The notes under the pieces were generated by a model. It saw only the letters and a program-made list of their open reading frames with translations. It had not been told where the DNA came from and ran no database searches. The position numbers and the translations under genes are program-made. From the NCBI RefSeq assembly GCF_963678975.1, contig NC_089274.1, positions 21,351,133 through 21,415,132 of the forward strand: 64,000 nt of DNA. The letters are read 5' to 3'. This document shows positions 20,801 to 32,283 of this stretch, piece by piece; positions within the stretch are counted from its first letter, which is position 1, and the number at the start of each line of letters is the position of its first letter. Origin of the DNA: Dysidea avara. Its lineage: Eukaryota > Porifera > Demospongiae > Dictyoceratida > Dysideidae.

Positions 20801-23800
20801 GCAGCAAATAAACCTTTTACTAAAGAGTCTTCAAGTTTCTAACTTTATTTCTAGCGTTATATATCAGGAAACGACTAAAAAAGTGCTGGAATTTTATTTC
20901 TAAAAAATCGCTAAAACAGAAATTTTCGTCTGCCTGCCAGCCAGCCAGCCTGACCACATTCGCAAGGCTACAGGCCAAACGAAGCAGCGAAGGATCACCA
21001 TTCTTTGCTACAATATTTAACTCGCTGCTGGGATGTACCTTTTCGGGTTCCGACGAGTGTCTGCCTTCTGCGCTTTGCCTTTCCTTTTATCTTCAATTAC
21101 GGATCGTCTTCTTCTTTTCCAGTCACGGAGGCGTTAATAATTCGTATCAACACTTTCCTTAGAGCAGCCGTATTCGGATGCCACAAAACTAATAACGGAT
21201 TCCGTACTGTAAGGGCAAGTAGATGCCTGTATAGCAACACTTGCAAAGCGATCAAACAGCCTAGCGAAGTAAGCGCAATAATAACACACTGCCACGCCCT
21301 TATCAATCAGAGCACGCGTTCGTACTTAACGATCAGTGGACCACGCCCATTATTAATGGTCCAGCTGTAACTAATTGTAGAAAACAGGAGATAGAAACCC
21401 TGCATGCCTTTCAATTTAGTAATTGAGCAGCTTGCATAAAGCAAGCAGCAAGATCGAGATACTCTAATAGAGCAGTCAGTGCCAAAGATCAATAATAGCT
21501 ATATACCTATACCAAAAAAAGTTAACAAACTAGTGAATTTAAAAAATTGTTAATTTAGAAATGGAAGTAGGGATCAAGCGATAAAAACTACTGAAACAAG
21601 TGATTTGAATGATGGCAACTATTACAACATAGCTTTGTGGGGAAATTCCTACTTTGGCATTGAACATATATGGTGAGGTGGTGAGATGCCAATGTAAGGA
21701 TTTCCCCACAAAGCTATGTTGTAATAGTTGCCATCATTCAAATCACTTGTTTCAGTAGTTTTTATCGCTTGATCCCTACTTCCATTTCTAAATTAACAAT
21801 TTTTTAAATTCACTAGTTATTATTATATTGAATGGGCTGTTGCTATAGCAGTACCTGACTGCTAGGTTAGGCTGCAGGCCTTTGAGTATGTCCATATCCA
21901 GATTAAGCCCAAAAGTCATCTACATGTTTCTACTCTTTCACCCAAAAGAAGTGAAGATGCAGTACATGCAGTGGATATCTTGCACAGAGGATGTTTCCGA
22001 TCACTTTGTTTCCTTTTCAGAAGGCTGTGCGCTGATTGAATAAATATCTGTCCTCTGTTTCACAAGAAATCTGTACATTGAGAAGCCACATAGCTACCAT
22101 GTGGGACTCTACTTTATTAGACATGCATTTTTTCAAATTAAACTCGGTAAATGCAAATTATTAAGCGAACACCAAATATTCTGCTCGCCAAAATTTCTGC
22201 TTAAGCGGTAAGTTATAAGTTATATATCCTCTAAAATATGTACAAAACCCCTTATTGTGGGTCCTACAGTAGACCAGTTATTGTGGTCTCAAACAATGAT
22301 CAAGATGTTCACTACTCTAATAGAACACACGCTAAATACTTCTAATTGAACAGTCATTTTAATTTCAAGGGTTGGTAAATGTGTACCTCTCCTGGTGTCA
22401 ATGCTAGTGAAGTAGTAGCTCCAATAACTTGTTCATGTTTCACTAATACTTGAGAAAACTGTTTTTGTAATATTTTAAATGCAACTTTATTTAAGGGTCA
22501 TCCATAATTTTTTTTTTTGTTTTTGCAAGCATACAGAGCGTATGCTGGGGGGGAGGGGGTAAATCCAACATGTATGCTTTTTAATAAAGTTGATATTAGT
22601 AACGCTATTTAAAAATAATTCTAAATAATTTAGCATGCGTGTACATTTAACGTTTGAAGATGGCGGAGGCTGACTCACAGCTCAGCTGCTGTAGGAGTTT
22701 CTTCAGGAGCTGGCAAGGTACCCCAACAGTGTAAACATGTCACCAAACAACTGATACCAACATTTCGTGAACATGACAAACCAGACAATGCATTGAGCAA
22801 AAGCGGTGTGCTCAAGCAGCGGAGTGGTAGCCCAGGTGGTAGCCCAGGTGGTAGCAGAGAGTTGTGGAAAGCCAAAAGCAGTATATTGCAGCACTACAAA
22901 AAACAGCAGACTACTTAAAGCAAAACAAGTTGAGGTGGATCAATTCGTTTTTCAAGGTATGATCCAGCTATAAACCATGAACAGGGTAGCTAGTGGATAT
23001 GGGTCAGTAAGTATATAGCTGTAGCGTAGTCAGTAATGTGATACTTGTGAAATAATGACAGTAACGGTTCCTGATGACTGGCACCTAGTTTAGCAATACT
23101 GTAGATTTTTAAACTTGGAGGTTACAAATCCTTGGTGTAGTTGTAGCTAGCTAGTATCATGTACAATAGACAGCTGCTTCTCACTGCTGTGTTCCTTGCA
23201 GACATGTGCAGTAAACGAAGAATCTCAATCTGACAGTAGAAGAGTCTAGTAATGCTGCTAAAGTTCACACAATAATGTCCAGACTTGCACTGAGAATCAA
23301 CAAGGCCATTAAAGCTTGCAAGCAGAAAAGTAGTTGTTGGATGAATGGAAATATTTACATCAAGTGTATGGAAAAACGATGAGGGTTTGTGTGCTTTCAC
23401 AAAGGAGTATGTAATGATAAGATTGTAGCAAGAATACTGCTCGTGCAATTAATTTGATGAAACTTCCTGCAATGTCCCATTTGTGGAAAATATATCAGAT
23501 ACCAATTTGCAAAAAGCATGGAACTATAAAAAAGAAACAAACATTGAGTATAATATTATATACAGGATTGACACAAATGATCTGCACAATCTGTCTCTGG
23601 ATTTCCTACAGTGTAAATACAGCAACAATAATATATGCTTTATAAATATATTAAAGCAAAACATATGATATAATTATATAGAACAAGTTTTAGTTGCATC
23701 ATCATTTTAATAGTGCGTTTTGGGATGGGGGGAGGGGGTAAGCAAAAAGAGTACTCTCTGCATGCTTGTGAAAATGCTGAAGATTATGGATGACCCCTTA

Positions 23801-26800
23801 TTTGATAAATGGTGACTACTGTGAAGGTGTGAAACTTCCTTTGTTTGGGTCCAGTGCCAAATTGAAAAAAAAACCAAAAAAAAAACCTATACTTGGGTCA
23901 CTTCAACTTAATTAGTGTTACTGGTGAAAATGCACATATAAAGTCAGTAAGGGGTCATCCATTATTTTCAGCCTTTATGCAAGAGTACGCTAGGGGGGAG
24001 GGGGTTAAATCACACGTACGCTTATAAAATGATGAATAATCATTGTGTATATACTGTACATAGTATCAACATTTATACAGTATGCTTTGTGAAGGAGGGA
24101 GGGGTTAGAAAAAAGAGTACTCTTTGTACGCTTGCATAAAGACTGAAAATTATGGATGGTCCCTAAGCTGGTATGCAAAATAAAATAACACAAATGAGAG
24201 CAGAACTAGCAGCAAAAATACAAGTAAAGTGGTCTTGACAAATTTTACTTGCAAATGTGTTTTTGAAAAGGTATTGTTAGTGTATAGTATTGGAAAGAAA
24301 ATGAGACTTTATCGATGCTTAGACTTTTCACTACAAATATAATATTATTTTGGTTCAACTATTAGTTATGAATTTTTCTATCTGCATAATTGGTGGGTCG
24401 TCAGGCCTGTGAAAAACCACTGACGTGGGGCCTTATTCCCCATATGAAATGTTTTTAATGTGCCGTATCAGGAATGTCATTAATAGCCTTTCTAGTGGGA
24501 GAGTTAGTGTTGCAAATGAGCCAAATTTCAAGCCCTTGTGTTAGCTATAATTCATTCATGAATTACCTGAGATATCAGCTCATTGTGACATAACTATCAT
24601 GGTGTGTTTGATGTAGAGAAGGAAATTGAAAGACAAACCGAAGAGCTAAAGGAAAACATTGAAGAACAAACCGAAGATCTAGAACGTGAGCAAGAAGAGG
24701 AAGAAGACGAGCAAGAGGAGAATAATTTGTTACGTGAGTTGACCTCTCTGTGTTGTAAATCATTTAGTTTTTTGTTACTAGCAGTAGCATGGCTAGCATC
24801 ATGGCAATTGAGGTGGCTGCTACCTCGGTAAAAATCTGTAAGTGATATGGCTTCATGCATACTGTCACGAAGCCGAGTAGTTCTAGCTATTCGATCCGGC
24901 GCTTCAGTTCTCAATACTCAGTTTAGCACACTCAATTGCAGACTAAATTTTGCACACAGATACAGAGTATTTATACAAGCTGTATATAGTGCTAAGGTCA
25001 GCAAAAGGTCAACTACACAAGCTTACAAAGAGAGTTAATTACCTATACAAAACTAGAACAATAAAGAGACAGAGATATGTCAAAACAACCTACTGATAAC
25101 TTACAAAAATAACAACGAAGACAGGATTAGGTAAAAACACCTGGCTAATTACACTAATAAGCTACAAAAAGTAATTATGTATGCATACAAAGAGATAATT
25201 AATGTTAATTAAGTATGAAGTCATAGCTGTTTACAGCCTGCTTCTTCACACATACGTACAAACTTCAACTTATAAGTTAGCGTGACTCACATATGCTTAC
25301 AGACAGTGTCACTCACATCCCTGATATTAAAAGTGGGCATGGCTCACTAAAGAAGCTGGCTACTGCAAAGTCTCGCACAGAGATTGCTACTACTGTACTA
25401 CATGCTTTAGCAATCGGTGTGACACTTTAGTTTTATTAAGGTTTTACAGCACAAGTGCTAAGGTCTATAAGACACCTGGTCCTATACAGCTTGTTTACAT
25501 TAAAGTGAAACATGAGGGATATCATTACCAAATTTAACCCCTACCTTATCCATGCTTAAATTCACACTTCAGGTGATCCCTAGCTAGCTTCACTCTTCTA
25601 TGCATATTGGACAGAACATAGCTGAAAACCAAGTGAGACTGCTACTAGTTAGTAGTGGGGCATGTGTTTTGCTGTTATAGCCCATGTCGGGTTGTTCTTT
25701 TCTTTGATGGGTATTATATAGAAATTTACCAAGACAACTATGCTGTTGTTATGCAAAGTTTCCAAAAACCATAGGTTTGCTTGCTAGTGTTAAAACTTAC
25801 AGATTTCATACAATACAGCAGTTGGGAACATGAAGAATAGAGGATATGCACACTATATTATTCGAAAGAAAAATGCTCAATTAAAGTGGTGTGGCAGCGT
25901 TTTCCAAAAAGTTGATGGTGAATGACTATCAAAAAGTTATGAAAATCCCATATAAAAGTATGGGTAGCAAGTGCAGCTCAGACTATAACTCACCTCTAAT
26001 GCTATGAGCAGGCTGTCGCTCACCAGTTGTACTACCTCCTAGGTAGAAGAAATCAACACTCTGTAAGAAGCGCTGATAACTGATCTACTGTCTATGTTAT
26101 GAATCAATTCCCAAATTTGTCATCATAACATGTTAAAAAATTAAGTGCTTACAGTGGTCCCTCGATTATCCGACCATTGATTAACTGAACTTTCGGTTAT
26201 CCGAACTGTAGCTATGACTGCTCTATTAGAGTATTTTATATATAAGGTGTGTGTTCTATTAGAGTAATTGAGCAAGGCTCTGTATATAAATAAATGGGCT
26301 TTGATTATCTAAACTTTTCGATTATCTGAACACACCCAGGGCCCAACAAGTTCGGATAATCGAGGGACCACTATATTAGAATGTTTTCGGTATGCATTTC
26401 CTCTATTGAGTTTTCCCACTGAACCCTCTGTACATGTTGAGTTGCTTGTAGCTGCATGAACTCTCTACAGGCAACCAAAATCCTGTCTCGTTTTTTTTTC
26501 TTTATGCCAACTTGGTAACATTGGTTAGGTATAACAAAACCCAAACGTTTCTTCAAAGTGACCAAAAAATACTTTCAGTTGGAATTTTAACATGGTGTTT
26601 TCTACTAACTGATTGACTGACTGACTGACTGACTTACTAACTGCTAGCTAATGCATTCATTTTCTTAGAGCTAGATGTTGTTGCTTTGGCTCGACTTGTA
26701 TCTTTTTAGCATTGCGCAGTAGGCACAATGCATACGTCATGGACGTGCTTGCAGCGAAAAGGTACTGTATCGATCCATATATAGTCCATCAATTGTTTCA

Positions 26801-29129
26801 TGTGTTGTCAATATTTAAGAGTAAAATGGAAATCATCCATAACTTACCACTATGTCTCCAACAGCTGAAATAAGTAGATTGATTTAGACTTGTTTATTAA
26901 CCATAAGGCACATGTTGAGTACCTGTTACCTATATATAAGTTTTAGAGTCAGTAAGATTTTAGCATTAACAATGGATATAATGTAGAAAATACATAGTAA
27001 ATGGCAGGCCCGTACCCGAGGGGGGTTCAGTTGAACCCCCTATTTTAAACTGGAAATTTTATTTTTACTGTAAAATGATCTTTTCAACTAAAATCTGTGT
27101 TCCAGCATTCATTACACGCCTTCCATGGCTTCTACCAGCTGAATCCAGGTACGTACTAACCATAGTGCTTCTAGGTTATCTGTGTGCATAGAAACCACTT
27201 TAATGATGCATGAATACAGACAGTGGTTTTCTCTCTATCGCTAAGGCTTCTATTATTCTACTTACAGTATCTTAATAAGGCCACCCATCAAGCCATCCTT
27301 GACCATACTGCACTGAGAGCTACTATTATTATTTCGATCAATTTCAATCATAATTAGTTAAATGTTTTCTAATAAGAGCCCGGAATAGCAATGATGAGTA
27401 CCAGACTTTATGGACACTGTGACTGATAGACTGTTAACTATAACAACAACTATAACACAAGTAAGCCTGGCTTGTTGCATCCAGTGATATGAATTCTGAA
27501 GTGTCAAGTGTGTCTGTCTGTCAGTTGTTTTCACATTAACTTTACTGTAGTTATCATCCATGTTTGGACAATGGTGACATGTAAGGTTTAGCTTATAGCT
27601 GAAATGAATGACCCTGAGCAGTCTTAGAAATGCTGGAGTGTACATGCACTACAACCATATTTTAATCTCTTGTTTGTATTAGGCCCATGTTGAGAGGAAT
27701 TTGTGCCAACACAATGATGTGTGATAAGTATATTTAATCAATGCATGCATTTCTGCATTTAGCAATTTTAGGCTATTCTCAGGACATTGAATATTAAACC
27801 TTTCTCAGCATCTATCTTGGATCGCCTACCGCTTCAATTTAGAACCCCCCTTTTGAAATTCCTGCATACAGGCTTGAATGGGTCAAATAGCAAAAGTACC
27901 TATGGATGCAAAATGAAGAAAATGCTCCCCAGCAGGCCCTTTCCCCTTCCACTCTCAAGTTACAGCTCTTATGTAAGTACTATGCATGCATGGTACTATA
28001 CAAAGAAAGGTTCTGTTTTGTTGATTAGGGAAAAGAGGCATCCTTGCCACAGTTTTAGTAATCTAATAGAGCAGTCAATAACTCTAGTAGTAGTCATTGC
28101 ATTACCATGTGAGTCAGGGTGTGCTCTGAACCCATTCTTGCTACCCTACCGTGAAGGTTGGGCTTATATAGAAAGTATGGGGACTATTCTATTAAAATAT
28201 CTTGTGTTAAGTGCTAGTGATAGGTACGTCAGTAAGCTGTTTTCTGTAAATTGACACAGAAAGAAAATTGACGAATACCAAGGTAAGCTTGCATACAGTA
28301 CAGTAGAAGCAAAACTAAGCTGTATTAGTTAGTAAGTTCACTTGTAGAATGTGAAACAAACGGCTGATAGATATAGTACAAAATTTAAGAGTCATTTCAT
28401 AATGAAAACCCATTTGAGGTCAAAAAGAATTGTGAGTTGATTTCCTAACAGTGACAGTGTAAAAGCCAAATGTTCTCTATGAAGGAACTGCCAACAAACC
28501 ATTAGCATATGTTGCCATCAAACAATTACCTTCAAACAAAAATTATGCATACAACTCCAGCAAGATACCAGCTGAAAGCAGGGTAGCTTTGTTCTGAAAA
28601 CCTGTGCTACAATGGTAATATTGACTGTGTACAGTCAATGCAATAAAGTAGAAGCTTATTAAAGTAAACAGGGACTTTTCAGAGGGGCAGTGATTACAAT
28701 CTGGCAAATACAATGTAGTTTTATGTGATAAAAAGTCAAGTTCTTTATTAATAAAAGCAAGGATCAAGTGTAGTTCCAAGAGGCTCACTCTTTCTAGTCC
28801 CCTCACAATACCAATTCCAATCACCCAATAAATTCCCTACAAATTTTTTTGTTGTCCTTGATTATGTTCTGCTCACTTTTTGTTCACAGTGAAAATTCTG
28901 CTGCCGCTATTCTGCACACTCACAGTGATTGTGTTTGTCGGTATATCAGTGTTTGCCCACTACTGGTACCCCTACCTCGACAGCAAAGGAGATTATAGGA
29001 GCAAAACCCCACCAGCATTGTACGTGACTTTCTTAAATGTCATCTATGTATATGTTATTGGATTTTTATTTGGACAGTGTGAGGGAGCCAACTGTATGGA
29101 GACCACGTCCAACTGTTCGCTACCGATAG
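17883..29129 (+). CDS. R1: cysteine-rich type I membrane protein, seven exons, 368 aa
   Basis: Exons 17883-18228, 18274-18420, 18780-18968, 19027-19152, 24617-24733, 28890-29019, 29078-29129; phases 1,1,1,1,1,2; sum 1107 nt. Residues 1-17 are a signal peptide. An N-terminal domain of unknown type shared with R0 and R2 is followed by Cys-rich modules: CADHCGSCSDNSETCTSC, ECPEGHF, then CGIENCINCDLPDVCLQC. They resemble furin-like or growth-factor-receptor Cys-rich repeats. An acidic Glu/Gln-rich coiled-coil stalk follows (about 271-308), then a membrane helix (about 310-331) and a short tail with YWYPYLDSKGD and a basic Arg/Pro-rich end. No kinase or death domain. Probably a surface receptor or adhesion protein; ligand unknown. 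Exon 3 has four in-frame GSPTE repeats absent from R2. Intron 1 is only 45 nt. Confidence 0.85.
19520..19770. repeat. Cluster of CCATGAAA short repeats
   Basis: At least seven variants of CCATGAAA/TTTCATGG occur within 250 bp in both orientations, in R1 intron 4. A weaker cluster recurs near 37.87-37.97 kb. The nature is unknown; no clean termini were seen. Confidence 0.4.
20108..20293. mobile_element. MITE-like foldback
   Basis: The left arm (GTCACGAAACAAGAAAG..., then ACTGGGATGGTA) pairs with the right arm ending GTTTTGTGGC over about 48 bp with few mismatches. The spacer is about 85 bp. Located in R1 intron 4. Confidence 0.65.
20721..21820. mobile_element. Composite foldback element family B, copy 1
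   Basis: Starts CTGTTTAAGTAGGGAT and ends ACTAGTTAT, as does the copy at 61.20-62.13 kb; they share ordered similarity (TCATCCTAGA, CCAAACGAAGCAGC, TTATCTTCAAT, GAGGCGTTAA, GTATCAACACTTTC). The last 290 bp (21529-21817) form a near-perfect inverted repeat with arms of about 120 bp that include GTAGGGATC and GAAACAAG. Non-coding; R1 intron 4. Confidence 0.7.
22493..23799. mobile_element. DNA transposon derivative family C, copy 1 (1.3 kb)
   Basis: Left end AAGGGTCATCCATAATTTT, right end ...ATTATGGATGACCCCTT form terminal inverted repeats; both subterminal regions carry G-rich GGGGGGAGGGGGT and a Cys-like GCATGC/TATGC segment. A possible 4-bp duplication ATTT flanks it. The interior contains a CpG-rich patch around 22660-22920 that may be a captured exon, but no intact ORF. 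R1 intron 4. Confidence 0.65.
23949..24165. mobile_element. MITE of family C, copy 2 (217 bp)
   Basis: Ends AAGGGGTCATCCATTATTTT and ATTATGGATGGTCCCT match family C copy 1, with the same G-rich subterminal blocks and an AAAGAGTACTCT segment. It looks like an internally deleted derivative. Confidence 0.7.
25427..25500 (-). mobile_element. 3' end of a SINE (minus strand)
   Basis: Read on the minus strand it gives AGGACCAGGTGTC, a hairpin-forming GCACTTGTGC, TGTAAAACCTTAATAAAA. This matches the 3' part of the SINE at 63.46-63.65 kb. It lies in R1 intron 5. The 5' part is missing or unrecognisable. Confidence 0.55.
26152..26373. mobile_element. pogo/Tigger-type MITE with TA duplication
   Basis: 222 bp with terminal inverted repeats YAGTGGTCCCTCGATTATCC and a TA dinucleotide on each side (26150-26151, 26374-26375). 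Pogo-group transposons insert at TA with such ends. It carries two dispersed motifs (26216-26233 and a variant at about 26249). A decayed copy is at 15.3 kb. Confidence 0.85.
26608..26636. repeat. Short (TGAC)n microsatellite
   Basis: About six TGAC units in R1 intron 5. Confidence 0.8.
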
Positions 29130-29369
29130 TAGAATCTTGCCTAATAAGAAATGCAACAATATTGTACAGGATAGACTTTTGTATATTTCTCAGCCATTTT
29201 CCAGTAACATTGCACACAATACTATCACCTTATGTTTTCATATCATATCATGTCACTCTATTATGCAATACAGGGCAGACAGCAAAGAACCCCAAAAACA
29301 ATACATACAATCGTAAAAGGACAGGGACTAGTACTAGTGCATGTATAATCATGTAACAATGAAGCAGTT

Positions 29370-29765
29370 CTCACAGTCATTCAGTTCAATCATTGTTGTG
29401 TAGGGAGCTTGTTCCAATCACAAATAGTGTTTGGGTAAAGCTTTTTGTGTAAGCAGTGGTAATAGTAGAGAAGTGGGGAGAGTGGTGGTGTCTAGTGCAT
29501 CTGGTGGTATAGAAAGGAAGCGGCTGTATAAGAACAGATATACCAACTAGTTTGATAGAACACATGCATTCGGCCTAAACTGTTTCCTTTGTTGCATCAA
29601 TGATGACTTTGAGTTGGTTCATCATAGCACTCACACTGCTGCCATTATGGGTTGGACAAATGTTAAGTATGCTGATGCTTTGACATTATTGACTGAGGTG
29701 ACGTTTGAGTAAGTTCAGTATTCTAGTAGCTTTGTTGGCAGTGTTAGTAATGTGATTTGACCATG
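29370..29765 (-). pseudogene. Decayed LINE ORF2 3' fragment (minus strand)
   Basis: On the minus strand, frame-broken stretches resemble the C-terminal region of LINE ORF2: ATRILNLLKRHL, TFVQPIMAAV, and near the end NTICDWNKLPT. Several stops and frame changes interrupt it. It lies just downstream of R1. Identification rests on short motifs only. Confidence 0.4.
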
Positions 29766-30668
29766 ACAGAGAATCGTTCTACATTGCACCAATTAATTTT
29801 ATCTTTACAACACCAGATACAAGATATGTATATACTTACTTAACTACTGTACATGTTGACAACATACAAAAACACATACTTAGCTACATAAATTTACAGG
29901 GCAGGAGAGTTTAACAGGAACACAAGTAAAGGAGAGTACAATTGGTCTCTCTATAGAGAATTCAGATTCAGATTGTAAGAGTGTCATGCACAGATACCTG
30001 AAGAATTGTATTTAATAGTTAATGGAATGTGGTTTCTCATAGAGGAACTTTTCACAAGTACAAAATTCTAATGAGCTAAAATGTATGCTCTCAGCATAAA
30101 AGTAAGGCAGGGAAAACTTGATTACTTGTTTCTCATCCACAAGAATTCGGATCGGGAGGTCATTTTTCATTATTCATTAATAAAGAAAATACTCCAAATC
30201 AAGCTGTCTGCTAAAGCCTCAGAACTGTATACCTACGTTTTAGTTACCACCATTTCTGAGGTGCAATTAAGTGACTTATGCTGTGCTGTAAAATAAACTA
30301 AAATCCTTTGGCAACATTTTATGAGAAACTTCAGTCCAGACAATGTCCTTGTAGCATCTGCTCCAAACATCCCAAGCCACCCAACTTTGATACACTTAGC
30401 AGCTAATTGTAATTATATAAGTACCTAATTTTAATGTTAAGGTAATGCGTTATGGGGTCTGGATTACCTTTAGTGCAACTGTACGCTAACTCACTTTTAT
30501 TGTTGCACAACTGAACCATGTAACTTCAGTACACTTGCCGGTAACATTGCACCATAAAGCTTATAATTGAATTGAATTGTAGCCAGCTTACTTAGCATCA
30601 AAATACGTGTGCACGTGATTGATAAGCGGTGGGGTACTAGCGGGGATGAGAAACAGGTTTGCCTGGCC
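29766..30668. other. Intergenic stretch, no gene supported
   Basis: Between the LINE relics downstream of R1. Only short ORFs, no splice-consistent exon, no clear repeat termini. Confidence 0.35.
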
Positions 30669-30673
30669 TAAGC

Positions 30674-32200
30674 AAGTTCCCTTAAACAAGGCATAATCCC
30701 TACAGATTGGAAAAAAGCAACAGTATCACCTATTTTCAAGAAAGGATCACGATCCGACCCAGCTAACTACAGGCCCATTTCACTCACTTCTTTATTATGT
30801 AAAACTTTAGAGCACATTATTTACTCGCATGTGATGGGTCATTTAGAACGTAACAATATTCTCTCAACCAATCAGTTTGGCTTCCGCCAAAAACGCTCTG
30901 CTGATCTTCAACTACTATTAACCGTCCATGACTTAGCATCCAGTTTAAATGACAATGCACAAACTGATTGCATACTGCTGGATTTCAGCAAGGCTTTCGA
31001 CAAAGTTTCCCATAAACTCTTACTGTTAAAGTTAAGGTACTACGGAATTACCGGAGAGACAATTAACTGGATTCAGTCTTTTTTAACCAACCGTAAACAG
31101 CAAGTTGTTTGTGATGGTTCTATTTCAGAAGTTGTCAATGTTACCAGTGGAGTACCTCAGGGCTCTGTATTGGGCCCCTTACTGTTCCTTGTTTTTATAA
31201 ATGACTTACCCAGCTGTATCAAATCTACTTGTCGCCTATTTGCAGATGACTGTCTATTGTATCGCCAAATTCACTCTAAGCATGACTCCGATGTCCTACA
31301 GAATGATTTACATTGTCTGGAACATTGGGCAAACAAATGGTTTATGCAATTTAACCCAATTAAATGTGTTGTTTTAACAATTACTCACAAAGTGCATCCA
31401 ACTGTCACACACTACACACTGTATGATCAAATGCTTGCCCATGCATGTACATGTACTTAGGACTTACATTAGACAGTAAACTTACTTTCAACAAGCATAT
31501 TGAGTGTATCTGTAAAAGAGCTAACTCTGCCTTAGCATTCATAAGAAGAAACACTCATTTCTGTCAGAGGAATATTAGAGTTGATGCTTATTGTACATAT
31601 GTCAGACCAATTTTGGAGTACGCAGCTTTTGTTTGGTCCCCCTATACCAACATTAACAAATTAGAATCTGTTCAAAGGAGAGCTGCTAGATATGTGATGT
31701 CTGATTTTAACAGATACAGCAGTGTTAGTGAAATGTTATCAACTTTACAGTGGGACAGCTTGAAGAAAAGACGAGATATTCAGTCTCTATGTGTCCTTTA
31801 TAAAATCTTAAATGGTTTAATAGATGTTTCACTCCCAGAATGTATGATTAAAAACTCTCTTATCACTAGAGGTCACAACAAAAGATTTGTTACAATATCT
31901 TCAACAGTTAATAGCTATAAGTACAGTTTTTTTTCCACGAGTAGTCCCTCAGTGGAATGCTTTACCAAGTGTCACTGTCAATGCACCAACTCTACAACAA
32001 TTCTCTACACTTGTACACTAGTGATCTCTTCAATTACTTAATTACTTATCCTTAATTAATTTACTTACTTAATTACTTATGCTTAATTAATTTACTTACT
32101 TATTTGCTTACATTCTAATTTAATTTGTAACTAATCATTGTACTATGCTCATGCATATGAGTCTTACAATTATAAAATATAATAATAATAATAATAAAAG
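30674..32200 (+). pseudogene. 5'-truncated LINE: reverse transcriptase fragment and tail
   Basis: Open from about 30674 with WKKATVSPIFKKGSRSDPANYRPISL, QFGFRQKRS, LDFSKAFDKVSHKLLL, GVPQGSVLGPLLFLVFINDL and the catalytic FADDCLLY. A frameshift at about 31440 moves the frame to YLGLTLDSKLTF...VQRRAARYVM. A second, at the T-run about 31930, moves it to FFPRVVPQWNALPS, ending at TAG about 32022. The 3' UTR ends in (AAT)n at 32178-32198. The endonuclease is missing. It is a different LINE family from the intact one at 1.2-5.7 kb, and its tail ends 85 bp before the R2 start codon. Confidence 0.85.
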
Positions 32201-32220
32201 CACATAAAGATAAGTAACGA

Positions 32221-32232
32221 TGCGCATGCGCG
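32221..32232. promoter_or_regulatory. NRF1-type palindromic site upstream of R2
   Basis: TGCGCATGCGCG fits the NRF1 consensus YGCGCAYGCGCR at every position and lies 52 bp upstream of the R2 ATG, in otherwise AT-rich DNA. NRF1 sites near transcription starts are common in animals. Use here is inferred. Confidence 0.55.
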
Positions 32233-32283
32233 AGCTGCCACGCCTACAATCGCCCCACTGTTTTGTTGTTCACCTAGCACGAG

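Noticed and set aside
21005-21370. 121-codon open frame
   Set aside because: Lies inside composite repeat family B; the homologous copy at 61.4 kb is not open in the same frame.
24834-25350. Possible solo LTR starting TGTCACGAAGCC
   Set aside because: No matching end, duplication or second copy visible.
29078-29356. Longer downstream frame in R1 (and its R2 counterpart at 37.6 kb) as the C-terminus
   Set aside because: Phase 2 from the preceding exon puts exon 7 in another frame, which is conserved between R1 and R2 and stops at 29129 / 37662.
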